Source: Bacillota bacterium (GTDB lineage: Bacteria; Bacillota; Clostridia; Acetivibrionales; DTU013). From it: 38,382 nt of DNA. Of this stretch, positions 16,515 to 23,354 are shown in pieces. Below the pieces are notes generated by a model. It was not told where the DNA came from. It searched no databases and saw only the letters and a program-made list of their open reading frames with translations. The stretch is taken from NCBI GenBank assembly GCA_023439545.1, contig JAEXNT010000052.1, forward strand, positions 1 to 38,382. Direction: 5' to 3'. A program made the translations under genes and the position numbers. The stretch's first letter is position 1; the number at the start of each line of letters is the position of its first letter.

Positions 16515-17522
16515 ATGATATGGTTACAAAAGAATTATACAGGTTTGCTGCTGTCCTTAGCTGTCGCGCTTGTAGCATCATGGCTCGGCGGCCTTCTTCC
16601 GATTGTCGGAGGACCTGTATTCGGCATCGTGATCGGCATAATAATCAATAATACATTCGGTAAACCGGCAGGAACAGAACCGGGTGTAAAGTTTGCGTCC
16701 AAAAAAATACTGCAGTGGGCGATAATACTGCTCGGTACGGGCTTGAGCCTGACTCAGGTCTGGAAAACAGGTGTCGAATCGCTGTCGGTAATGGTGTTCA
16801 CTTTATCGGCGGCTTTCATAGCAGCCTATGCCTTCGGGCGCGCAATGGGCGTACCGTTCAAGCTTGCGAGCCTTATCGGCGTAGGAACGGCAATTTGCGG
16901 AGGATCGGCCATAGCTGCCGTTTCGCCGATAATCGAGGCCGAGGATTCAGAAGTGGCCTACTCTATTTCTACGATTTTCTTTTTCAATATACTGGCTGTT
17001 TTGATTTTTCCGCCGCTCGGGCACCTGCTCGGATTCTCCGACAAGGCTTTCGGACTGCTGGCCGGGACGGCGGTAAACGACACATCGTCCGTTGTGGCGG
17101 CGGGCTATGCGTTCAGTGACATTGCAGGAAGCTATGCCACAATAGTCAAGCTGACGCGGACTACAATGATAATACCCGTATCGCTGATCTACGCAGTAAT
17201 TACGGTCATAGGCAAAAAACGCAAGGCCGAAGGCGGCGCTGCCGTCAATTACAGGCTCGGTAAAATATTTCCCTGGTTCATAGCCGGGTTTATTGCGGCT
17301 TCGCTGCTCAATACACTGGGCATTTTCAGCGCTTCAGCAGTCGCCTTTCTTTCCGGCGCCGGTAAATTTCTGATAATCATGGCGCTGTCCGCGGTAGGCT
17401 TAAGCGCCGATTTGAGGTCTATGATGAAAACAGGGCTCAAGCCATTGTTCCTTGGACTGATAGTGTGGTTTTGCGTGACGGCGGTAAGCGTCGGAGTGCA
17501 GTTTGTAACGGGACAGATATGA
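16515..17522 (+). CDS. YeiH family membrane transporter (putative sulfate exporter family)
   Basis: About 335 aa with roughly ten hydrophobic helices and no soluble domain, matching the YeiH/UPF0324 family usually annotated as putative sulfate exporters. Family-like segments include GPVFGIVIGIIINN, the glycine-rich GTAICGGSAIAA and GTAVNDTSSVVAAGYA. The start at 16515 follows GGGGAT by about 9 nt; an upstream in-frame ATG at 16482 has no ribosome site. It lies divergently from the ferredoxin gene with one CsoR-type box between them, and ends in a bidirectional terminator. Transport of sulfate is a family label and is not demonstrated for most members. Confidence 0.88.
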   Translation: MIWLQKNYTGLLLSLAVALVASWLGGLLPIVGGPVFGIVIGIIINNTFGKPAGTEPGVKFASKKILQWAIILLGTGLSLTQVWKTGVESLSVMVFTLSAAFIAAYAFGRAMGVPFKLASLIGVGTAICGGSAIAAVSPIIEAEDSEVAYSISTIFFFNILAVLIFPPLGHLLGFSDKAFGLLAGTAVNDTSSVVAAGYAFSDIAGSYATIVKLTRTTMIIPVSLIYAVITVIGKKRKAEGGAAVNYRLGKIFPWFIAGFIAASLLNTLGIFSASAVAFLSGAGKFLIIMALSAVGLSADLRSMMKTGLKPLFLGLIVWFCVTAVSVGVQFVTGQI

Positions 17523-17533
17523 AAGCCGCGCAT

Positions 17534-17580
17534 AACCGGCATGGTCGCGTGAATATCGTACAAACCGGCATGGTCGCGTG
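17534..17580. repeat. 18-bp direct repeat after the YeiH gene
   Basis: AACCGGCATGGTCGCGTG occurs twice (17534-17551 and 17563-17580), 29 bp apart, with no coding content. Confidence 0.6.
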
Positions 17581-17596
17581 CTAACTGCACACAACA

Positions 17597-17641
17597 CAAA
17601 AAAAGCAGACGGCCCGCAAATCAAGGCTATCTGCTTTTTAT
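17597..17641. terminator. bidirectional terminator between YeiH and mrp genes
   Basis: A perfect 10-bp stem AAAAAGCAGA / TCTGCTTTTT (17600-17609 and 17630-17639), with T runs on both strands, ends the convergent YeiH and Mrp transcripts. Confidence 0.75.
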
Positions 17642-17672
17642 ACTGTTTAGGATTTGCCGGCAGTCCGGTAAA

Positions 17673-17762
17673 CGCCTCACGTATTAACGTCTCATGTCTT
17701 GCCGTCTCATGTGTTAACGTCTCATGTCTTGCCGCCTCACGTGTTAACGTCCCATGTGTTAA
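17673..17762. repeat. 15-bp tandem repeat, six units, after the mrp stop
   Basis: Six contiguous 15-bp units of the form CGTCTCATGTGTTAA or CGTCTCATGTCTTGC start at 17673, with two unit types partly alternating. They begin 5 bp beyond the mrp stop. An open minus frame reads them as five-residue repeats, but that frame starts inside mrp and is unlikely to be used. Confidence 0.75.
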
Positions 17763-17766
17763 CGTT

Positions 17767-19089
17767 TCAGCTGTGGCCGCAGCTGCAGCCGTGGCCATGC
17801 CCGTGGCTGTGCTCATCATCGTGACCATGCTCATGTCCATGGCCGGCGCAGCCCGCGTTTGTCGATACAAGCCGACCTTTGATAAACGCTTCAATAGCTT
17901 CATCGACATTTCCGCTGATTCCCGATATTATTTCTATGCCGTTATCCGCAAGGTTCTGGCGCGCGCCTTCTCCCATACCTCCGGCTATGACCAGATCCAC
18001 GCCTTGAGAGGCCAGGAAGCCTGGGAGCAGGCCATGTTGATTGCCTTCGGTACTTATAACGCTCTTATTTTTTATGTTCGAATTTTCAATCTCTGCGATT
18101 GTGAAGGTCTCACACTTCCCGAAATGTGCGGATACGGAGCTTCCTTCAGTTGCTATAGCTATTTTCATAGCATTATCCTCCTTTTTCACATCTGAAAATT
18201 TCTTCTCAATATAGTCGGCTGCTTCATCCAGATAATCGACGCTTACCTTCTCGATCTCTCCCTTGTCGCACAGCTCCGCTACAGACGGATCTATGGGCAT
18301 TTTAGCCAAGACCTTCAGTCCCATTTTATCAGCAATCGCGTCTATTTTACTTTCACCGAAAAGCTTGATCTCTTTTCCGCAATCGGGGCATTTGAGGCAG
18401 CTCATATTTTCAATAATGCCCAATACGGGGATATTCATTTTCATGGCCATATTGTACGCCTTGGTCACTATCAGCGATACAAGATCCTGGGGCGACGTCA
18501 CGATAATGATTCCGTCCAGAGGTATGGACTGGAAGACGGTCAGCGGAACATCACCCGTACCGGGAGGCATATCCAGGAAAAGATAATCTGCATCACCCCA
18601 GATAACATCCGTCCAGAACTGCTTTACCGTACCCGCTATGACCGGACCTCTCCAGATAACGGGCGCGTCATCCTCCTCAAGCAGCAGATTGACCGACATT
18701 ATACTTATGCCGTTGTGAGTCTTTTGAGGAAATATCCCGTATTCATTTCCCCGGGCCTTTTCCTTTATTCCGAATGTCTTTGGAATAGAGGGCCCTGTAA
18801 TATCCGCATCCAGGATTCCGACTTCATATCCTTTCCTGCGCATCATTACCGACAGCATCGATGTAACAAGCGATTTGCCGACCCCACCCTTGCCGCTCAC
18901 AATTCCGATCACTCTTTTGATTGAATTAAGTTCATGCGTATCCTCAAGGAAGCTGTTTTTTTGTCCGCCCCCGCAGCTTTCATTACCGCACCCTTCATTC
19001 CCACAGCCTCCGCCGCCACAACCCCTGCTCCCGCACGAACCTGAACGATCCGCGCTTTCACAATTGCAGCCGTTCTCACTCATTTTCAT
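17767..19089 (-). CDS. Mrp/NBP35-type iron-sulfur carrier ATPase fused to a NifX/NifB-like domain
   Basis: A 440-aa fusion. Residues 1-42 are Cys/Gly-rich with about nine cysteines. Residues 56-300 are an Mrp/ApbC P-loop ATPase: deviant Walker A GKGGVGKS (66-73), LDADITGPSIP, LDMPPGTGD and a CxxC (CLKCPDC) that in this family holds a bridging 4Fe-4S cluster. Residues 308-410 are a dinitrogenase iron-molybdenum cofactor-type domain (IAIATEGSSVSAHFGKCETF). The final 25 residues are mostly His, Gly and Cys. The likely role is assembly or transfer of metal clusters. It overlaps the DUF134 gene by 14 bp, so the two are translationally linked. No nif genes are near. Confidence 0.93.
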   Translation of the reverse strand: MKMSENGCNCESADRSGSCGSRGCGGGGCGNEGCGNESCGGGQKNSFLEDTHELNSIKRVIGIVSGKGGVGKSLVTSMLSVMMRRKGYEVGILDADITGPSIPKTFGIKEKARGNEYGIFPQKTHNGISIMSVNLLLEEDDAPVIWRGPVIAGTVKQFWTDVIWGDADYLFLDMPPGTGDVPLTVFQSIPLDGIIIVTSPQDLVSLIVTKAYNMAMKMNIPVLGIIENMSCLKCPDCGKEIKLFGESKIDAIADKMGLKVLAKMPIDPSVAELCDKGEIEKVSVDYLDEAADYIEKKFSDVKKEDNAMKIAIATEGSSVSAHFGKCETFTIAEIENSNIKNKSVISTEGNQHGLLPGFLASQGVDLVIAGGMGEGARQNLADNGIEIISGISGNVDEAIEAFIKGRLVSTNAGCAGHGHEHGHDDEHSHGHGHGCSCGHS

Positions 19090-19468
19090 TCACCTCTGTT
19101 TTATTATGTATGCACTCTTCACATTTTTCGCAGTCCATACGCCTGCAACTGCCCTGCGTTCTCTTACAGCATGGCCTGTCCGACGTCAGCAGGTAACTTC
19201 CTCCATCTATCCGGAGTGTCTTTCCATGAATAATGGCGTCCGCAACCTTTTTTCGGGCAGAGTTGACGATCCGCTGGAAGGTACCCCTCGATACGTTCAT
19301 GCTGTCAGCCGCCAGATCCTGTTCCAGACCTAGATAATCCGCAAGGCGGATTGATTCGACTTCCTCGACATTCAGAACGACTTCCTCCGTATTTCGAAGC
19401 TGAGGATGAAAACATTGATTATCCGGTACAAAGCCTACTCTCCTGCATTTCCTTGGTCTCGTCACCAC
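19076..19468 (-). CDS. DUF134 family putative DNA-binding protein
   Basis: A 130-aa protein of the DUF134 family, which resembles sigma factor region 4. The N-terminus has PRKCRRVGF, the centre a helix-turn-helix (ESIRLADYLGLEQ through MNVSRGTFQRIV), and the C-terminus is cysteine-rich (CC, CRRMDCEKCEEC), suited to binding metal or a cluster. It starts at a GTG; GAGGTGAT lies just upstream and a second GTG follows at once. It is translationally linked to the Mrp-NifX gene, a pairing known in other anaerobes. A perfect 24-bp palindrome on its promoter makes it a good candidate autoregulator. Confidence 0.9.
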   Translation of the reverse strand: MVTRPRKCRRVGFVPDNQCFHPQLRNTEEVVLNVEEVESIRLADYLGLEQDLAADSMNVSRGTFQRIVNSARKKVADAIIHGKTLRIDGGSYLLTSDRPCCKRTQGSCRRMDCEKCEECIHNKTEVNENE

Positions 19469-19500
19469 ATCACCTCATTCCGGTCGGTTTTCTCATAGAA

Positions 19501-19547
19501 TATAATGTGCATATGCACATTATAAATATCCGTATATTTTTTGTCAA
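19501..19547 (-). promoter_or_regulatory. consensus promoter of DUF134-mrp with a 24-bp perfect palindrome
   Basis: On the minus strand TTGACA (19542-19547), 17 bp and TATAAT (19519-19524). The -10 box is the first half-end of the palindrome TATAATGTGCAT-ATGCACATTATA at 19501-19524, which extends over the transcription start. This is the arrangement of a repressor operator. Confidence 0.75.
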
Positions 19548-19581
19548 TAGAATAAAGTTATAATAATAGCTTCCAAATCAG

Positions 19582-19627
19582 TAGACAGCTAATATTTCTG
19601 CTGTTATAATATACCCTACAGGGGTAT
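19582..19627 (+). promoter_or_regulatory. ccdA-tlpA promoter with CsoR-type box
   Basis: TAGACA (19582-19587), 17 bp and TATAAT (19605-19610), followed without a gap by the 17-mer ATACCCTACAGGGGTAT (19611-19627) that covers the predicted start of transcription. Confidence 0.7.
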
Positions 19628-19657
19628 ATATTAATTCGTCAGAAAGCAGGTGATGCA

Positions 19658-20431
19658 TTGGCTCCATATATATTGACCTTTACGGAAGGCATTTTAACTT
19701 TTATCTCACCGTGCATACTGCCAATGCTGCCTATCTACTTCCTGTACCTCGCCGGCAGCGCCAGTTCTCCGGCTTCGGCGGGCCAATCAGGCTCGGCGGA
19801 CCAATCCGGTTTGGCAAGTCAATCAGACTCGGTGGACCAATCCGGTTTAGCAGGCATAACAGGTTCGACGGACAGATCGTCTGCCGGCAAAAACCGGGTC
19901 CTGATAAACGCAATAGGTTTTGTAGCAGGCTTTACAGTTGTTTTCGTGGTACTTGGCGCAGCTGCAACCGCGCTGGGACATTTTCTTGACAGCAACAGGC
20001 TGCTCGTCCAAAGGATAAGCGGTTTGATAATGGTAGTTTTCGGGTTGAACTTTACCGGCTTGTTCAAATTGAGCTTTCTGAATATGGAGAAAAGGCTGAG
20101 TTACAGGACTGAAAATTTAAGATTCTTCAGTTCGATGGTTTTCGGCATGGTCTTCAGCTTCGGGTGGACGCCCTGCCTCGGTGCATTTTTAGGCTCTGCG
20201 CTGCTGCTTGCCGGCAATTCCGAAACGATGCTCGAAGGCATAACGCTGCTGTTAGTCTATTCGGTAGGGCTCGGCATACCATTTATCATTACTTCGATGA
20301 TCCTGGAGCAATTGAAGGGAGCCTTCGCATGGCTTCAAAAACATGGCAGGATAATCGGCATAATATCAGGCATACTGCTAATTGCGGCAGGGCTGCTGGT
20401 TTTCTTAGGGATTTTGAAATATTTGAACTAG
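19658..20431 (+). CDS. ccdA: CcdA/DsbD-type thiol-redox membrane protein
   Basis: Carries reducing power from cytoplasmic thioredoxin across the membrane. The 257-aa protein has six or more helices with the two redox cysteines of the family in SPCILPMLP (C19) and GWTPCLG (around 173). It begins at TTG after AGCAGGTGA. An unusual insertion of about 35 Ser/Gln/Asp/Gly-rich residues (43-77) lies in the loop between the first two helices and is encoded by a 36-bp tandem repeat. The TlpA-like gene follows after 29 bp and is the obvious partner. Confidence 0.9.
   Translation: MAPYILTFTEGILTFISPCILPMLPIYFLYLAGSASSPASAGQSGSADQSGLASQSDSVDQSGLAGITGSTDRSSAGKNRVLINAIGFVAGFTVVFVVLGAAATALGHFLDSNRLLVQRISGLIMVVFGLNFTGLFKLSFLNMEKRLSYRTENLRFFSSMVFGMVFSFGWTPCLGAFLGSALLLAGNSETMLEGITLLLVYSVGLGIPFIITSMILEQLKGAFAWLQKHGRIIGIISGILLIAAGLLVFLGILKYLN
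19784..19888 (+). repeat. 36-bp tandem repeat inside ccdA
   Basis: Units start at 19784, 19820 and, degraded to 33 bp, 19856. They encode twelve-residue repeats QSGSADQSGLAS, QSDSVDQSGLAG and ITGSTDRSSAG in an extracytoplasmic-type loop. The unit length is a multiple of three, so copy number can vary without frameshift. Confidence 0.75.
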
Positions 20432-20460
20432 GGCGCAAGGGAGCGAGGGAGGAACAAACA

Positions 20461-21126
20461 ATGAGAAAATCGTCAAATATAATAATTTGGGTCGCTGCGC
20501 TTGCTTTGGTAATAGCTGCCGCGTATACCTATTATACGAAGAACAATACGGAGGGCGCAGGACTGCTCCCCGGGCAGAACCCGAGCCAGTCAGGCATATC
20601 GGGTTCGTTCGGAGTTTCACAGTCGACGGCTGCCCAAAACAGCGGCTCACAGGACAATACACAAAATGGGACAGCCGGTGAAAATACGGCAAGTGAAAAA
20701 ATAATGGGTCCCGACTTTGCTTTGAAAGACCTTGACGGCAACACGGTCAAGCTTTCGGATTACCGGGGAAAGATCGTAATACTCAATTTCTGGGCGGTCT
20801 GGTGCAAATACTGCAAGCTTGAAATGCCCGACCTTAATGAACTGGACAAAGAGTTGAAAGAAGGCAATGATGCTGTGATACTTGCTGTAGATGTGCAGGA
20901 ATCGGCAGACACCATTGAAAAATATCTGACCTCCAACAATATCAGTCTGAAGGTTCTTTTGGACGAGGATGGTTCAGTTGCCCAGAGCTATGGCGTTTCG
21001 GGCTATCCGACAACCTTCGCGATAAATCCGGATGGTTCGGTTTACACTTATATATCGGGGCAGACATACAAGAAAACTCTTGAGAAGATAATAGACATGA
21101 TAAAAAACGGAGAGCCCCTTAAGTAA
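20461..21126 (+). CDS. TlpA/ResA-type thioredoxin-like protein, membrane-anchored
   Basis: A 221-aa extracytoplasmic thiol-disulfide protein. An N-terminal hydrophobic anchor (about 7-25) is followed by a Ser/Gln/Asn-rich linker (35-80) and a thioredoxin fold of the AhpC-TSA/redoxin class with active site W114-C115-K-Y-C118 and the cis-proline region GYPTTF. Family members reduce apocytochromes or other exported disulfides with electrons from CcdA. ATG follows GGGAGG. An open frame extends upstream into ccdA, but this start fits the anchor and the ribosome site. Confidence 0.92.
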   Translation: MRKSSNIIIWVAALALVIAAAYTYYTKNNTEGAGLLPGQNPSQSGISGSFGVSQSTAAQNSGSQDNTQNGTAGENTASEKIMGPDFALKDLDGNTVKLSDYRGKIVILNFWAVWCKYCKLEMPDLNELDKELKEGNDAVILAVDVQESADTIEKYLTSNNISLKVLLDEDGSVAQSYGVSGYPTTFAINPDGSVYTYISGQTYKKTLEKIIDMIKNGEPLK

Positions 21127-21138
21127 CCGCACATCCTT

Positions 21139-21178
21139 CAAAAAACGGCAGCGCCTTGAATAAACGCGGCGCCGTTTT
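21139..21178. terminator. bidirectional terminator between tlpA and csoR
   Basis: AAAACGGC-A-GCGCC pairs with GGCGCCGTTTT around a loop containing TTGAATAAAC; A and T runs flank it on both sides. Confidence 0.75.
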
Positions 21179-21462
21179 CATTCCATAAACCGCATGAAGC
21201 TCTGCATCGTTTTCGCGAGTTCGGCCATCGCTTTTTCCTTGTCTTCGGAAGCCGCGGCATTCCGGATACAGGTCATTGAATGCTTTTCCAATATCAGGCT
21301 GCCTGTTTTATTGATAGCCGCACGGACTGCAGCTACCTGGATAAGTATATCTGCGCAGTTCTTGTCTTCCTCGATCATTCTCTGTATGCCCTTGACCTGG
21401 CCCTCTATCCTCCTGAGCCTTTTCAATATATCTTCCCTGTATTCCGTTTTAACATCGTCCAT
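21178..21462 (-). CDS. csoR: CsoR family metal-sensing repressor (Cys-His-Cys type)
   Basis: A 94-aa all-helical repressor of the CsoR/RcnR family. It has the copper-sensor ligand set C36, H61 and C65, at the same spacing as in Mycobacterium CsoR; the persulfide sensor CstR lacks the histidine. The family core RLRRIEGQVKGIQRMIEE is present. The start at 21462 has GGAGG 7 nt upstream; longer frames are artefacts. A 17-bp GC-flanked box sits on its own promoter. No copper ATPase or chaperone gene is in the window, so the controlled genes here are redox and ferredoxin functions. Confidence 0.92.
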   Translation of the reverse strand: MDDVKTEYREDILKRLRRIEGQVKGIQRMIEEDKNCADILIQVAAVRAAINKTGSLILEKHSMTCIRNAAASEDKEKAMAELAKTMQSFMRFME

Positions 21463-21476
21463 ACCGACTGCCTCCA

Positions 21477-21505
21477 ATACCATATAGGGGTATAGCGATA
21501 TTATA
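21477..21505 (-). promoter_or_regulatory. csoR promoter -10 and CsoR-type box
   Basis: TATAAT (21500-21505, minus strand) followed by the 17-mer that reads ATACCATATAGGGGTAT on the plus strand (21477-21493), over the expected start and just before the ribosome site. Confidence 0.65.
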
Positions 21506-21520
21506 CAGTAGGCAAAACAT

Positions 21521-21545
21521 AAAAAAAAGACCCTTGCGGGCCTCA
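21521..21545 (-). terminator. terminator of the spore protein gene
   Basis: GGCCC-GCAA-GGGTC hairpin with a GNRA tetraloop followed by eight Ts on the minus strand; it begins within the stop region. Confidence 0.7.
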
Positions 21546-21743
21546 ATCCGAGTCCTTCATGTTCTTCTCGGCGAATTTGATCATCTTTCTGACCATGTTG
21601 CCTCCTATTTTGCCTGCGTCCCTGGCAGTTATATCGCCGTTATCGCCATGTTTGAGCCCGACGCCTTCCTCGGAAGCAACCTCATATTTCAGCTTGTCAA
21701 GCGCGTCCTCTGCTTTTGGTACCAGCTTCCTGTTGTTTGCCAT
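21543..21743 (-). CDS. small acid-soluble spore protein, alpha/beta type
   Basis: A 66-aa DNA-coating protein of dormant spores. The N-terminal half contains KLKYEVASE, the cleavage-site region for the germination protease GPR, and the C-terminal half contains ITARDAGKIGGNMVRKMI, the DNA-binding signature of alpha/beta SASPs. ATG follows AGGAGGGCGG. Such genes are transcribed by sigma-G late in the forespore, but I could not place a convincing sigma-G promoter in the AT-rich 240 bp upstream. It shows that the organism sporulates. Confidence 0.93.
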   Translation of the reverse strand: MANNRKLVPKAEDALDKLKYEVASEEGVGLKHGDNGDITARDAGKIGGNMVRKMIKFAEKNMKDSD

Positions 21744-21917
21744 AAAGCACCGCCCTCCTGAAATATTTTATCCTTTCGGACAATAATATTTTTTACGTTA
21801 TAAAAAACAATATCCCGAAAAAATAATTCTATATTTGGCTTTGCTGCAAAAGTCACGTTATTACTAACAATGCTAATAAAAATCCCGCTGTGAGCCAAAA
21901 TAAGATTACAGTGTAAA

Positions 21918-21936
21918 AAAGCTGCATTACAGCTTT
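21918..21936 (-). terminator. hairpin with T run, orphan
   Basis: AAAGCTG-CATTA-CAGCTTT with six Ts on the minus strand. No minus-strand gene ends here, so it may mark a small unannotated transcript or a lost gene. Confidence 0.35.
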
Positions 21937-21984
21937 ATGCATTCCTTTAGCATTGCAAATTGAATTATCCACGAGGCGAAACAT

Positions 21985-22641
21985 ATGAAACCAGGCTTCA
22001 TACCGGCTTTATGGCCGGAAGATCCCGCGCCGGCAGAGGCTATAAACTGCCAGAAATGCGAGCTGTGCCGACAAAGGTCAAGAATAGTATGGGGAGAAGG
22101 CAATCCAATGGCGTCGATAGCCGTGATCCTTGACAACCCCGGTTCCAGGGAGGATAAGGAGGGAAAATCCTTTGTCTGCGGAGCAAGGTTGAAATTACAG
22201 GAAGCGGCGTACGAAGCGGGTCTTGGAGCCGAAGACCTGTATGTAACCTATATCCTGAAATGCCGTCCGCTCCGGTGTTATGACAAGGAAGGCGCACGCA
22301 GCACCTGCATTGGATATCTGGCACAGCAGCTGGACCGGCAAAAGCCTGCGCTTGTTTTGTGCATGGGGAACACTGCCGTACAATGGTATTTCGGTGATAT
22401 GAAGGCGGAGGTAAAGAATCTCAGAGGTACGTGGCATGATGTAAAAGGTCTGCCCACGGCTGTTACATACCATCCGCTCGCCATCAAAAGGAGGCCGAAT
22501 CTGACGTCTCAGCATCTGAAGGATTGGCAGATGCTGGCCGACAGGTATTTCAAAGAAATACTAAGGCCATCGAAGCAAAGGATTATTGATACGGCATCCG
22601 GCGGCGAAAAAATTACGGAGCATAAAAATCATTTATATTAA
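21985..22641 (+). CDS. divergent uracil-DNA glycosylase family protein
   Basis: A 218-aa member of the UDG superfamily closest to the iron-sulfur family 4/5 enzymes. Cysteines in CQKCELC (22-28), ILKCRP and STCIGYL match the cluster ligands. The HPLAIKRRP segment corresponds to the DNA-intercalating HP motif. The catalytic motif normally written GEAPG-xx-ED is here LDNPGSRED, and the following GRxG element is changed to VCGARL, so uracil excision is uncertain. ATG follows GAGGCG. A basic tail of about 35 residues extends beyond the usual domain end. The small gene downstream follows after 17 bp. Confidence 0.82.
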   Translation: MKPGFIPALWPEDPAPAEAINCQKCELCRQRSRIVWGEGNPMASIAVILDNPGSREDKEGKSFVCGARLKLQEAAYEAGLGAEDLYVTYILKCRPLRCYDKEGARSTCIGYLAQQLDRQKPALVLCMGNTAVQWYFGDMKAEVKNLRGTWHDVKGLPTAVTYHPLAIKRRPNLTSQHLKDWQMLADRYFKEILRPSKQRIIDTASGGEKITEHKNHLY

Positions 22642-22658
22642 AGTCCGAGGTGAAATAA

Positions 22659-22859
22659 TTGTCTGAACAGTATTTTTTGAAGAAATGCATAATCTCGGCG
22701 GAGGACGCAAAAGGAAGCTACTCCATGATGGCGAATCTGGACATCGATCAACAGGTCAAGGAGCAATACGATATAATGGTCGCCGATGTGGGACAGCATT
22801 TGACTTTCCTTAACAGCAGGCTCAAATACCTGAAACAGCTCAATACTCCGGAGAGATAA
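22659..22859 (+). CDS. small DUF1657-like protein
   Basis: A 66-aa helical protein from a TTG start with GAGGTGA 7 nt upstream. The segment AKGSYSMMANLDIDQQVKEQ and the C-terminal helix resemble DUF1657 proteins of spore formers, which often sit in spoVA-type operons; the match is by eye. It lies 17 bp after the UDG-like gene and probably shares its transcript. Its end overlaps the convergent NTPase gene by 20 bp. Confidence 0.65.
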   Translation: MSEQYFLKKCIISAEDAKGSYSMMANLDIDQQVKEQYDIMVADVGQHLTFLNSRLKYLKQLNTPER

Positions 22860-23343
22860 TATCGAACCCGGTAATGCCGTATTCCTTCACGATACTGCCG
22901 ATGCAGCCTTTTCTGATCACCGCGTAAATTTCTTTTTTTGCGCAAAGGAGCATACGAAAAATGTCGTAGGAACCTTTTTTCTGAAGCTCCAAAGGGCCGA
23001 TCTCATCAATGAATACCGGGTTGATCCCCTGTGTGATTATATCGGTCATAGTATTGAGGGCAAATGCCTGCCCCTTTCCTGAGAAGCTGAAACTGCCGTA
23101 TTTATATACTTCGTCCCAGTCCGGAGAAGTAAATTCACTTATTGTTGAAAAAATTTCACTTTCACCTGTGGAAAGCCGTATTATCTGTTGACCGATGAAA
23201 TGCTGTTCCCGGTATATCTTTGCATTTATAAAGCCATCTCCGACGCCGAGTTTCCGGTATATTGACAAAAGCCGGGCCGTCTTCCCCGAATTTATTTCTC
23301 CCGTCACAATGTGTACGTATGCCTGCCTGCTATCCTCAACCAA
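22840..23343 (-). CDS. THEP1-like P-loop nucleoside triphosphatase
   Basis: A 167-aa P-loop NTPase with Walker A GEINSGKT (15-22) and Walker B PVFIDEIGPLEL (about 109-120), the signature of the NTPase_1/THEP1 family of archaeal and bacterial NTPases. Members hydrolyse ATP or GTP in vitro and have no settled physiological role. It is the last gene of the molybdenum hydroxylase operon, 11 bp after the nucleotidyltransferase gene. That position suggests a part in loading or processing the molybdenum cofactor or its nucleotide form, which is inference. Confidence 0.85.
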   Translation of the reverse strand: MVEDSRQAYVHIVTGEINSGKTARLLSIYRKLGVGDGFINAKIYREQHFIGQQIIRLSTGESEIFSTISEFTSPDWDEVYKYGSFSFSGKGQAFALNTMTDIITQGINPVFIDEIGPLELQKKGSYDIFRMLLCAKKEIYAVIRKGCIGSIVKEYGITGFDIISPEY

Positions 23344-23354
23344 AAACTCTCCCC

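Noticed and set aside
17673..17762. CRISPR-like array
   Set aside because: Units are contiguous 15-mers with no spacers and no cas genes are present.
17400..17909. 169-aa minus frame with five-residue repeats (ARHET, LTHET)
   Set aside because: It starts inside mrp in another frame, crosses a terminator and only translates the 15-bp repeats; not a credible gene.
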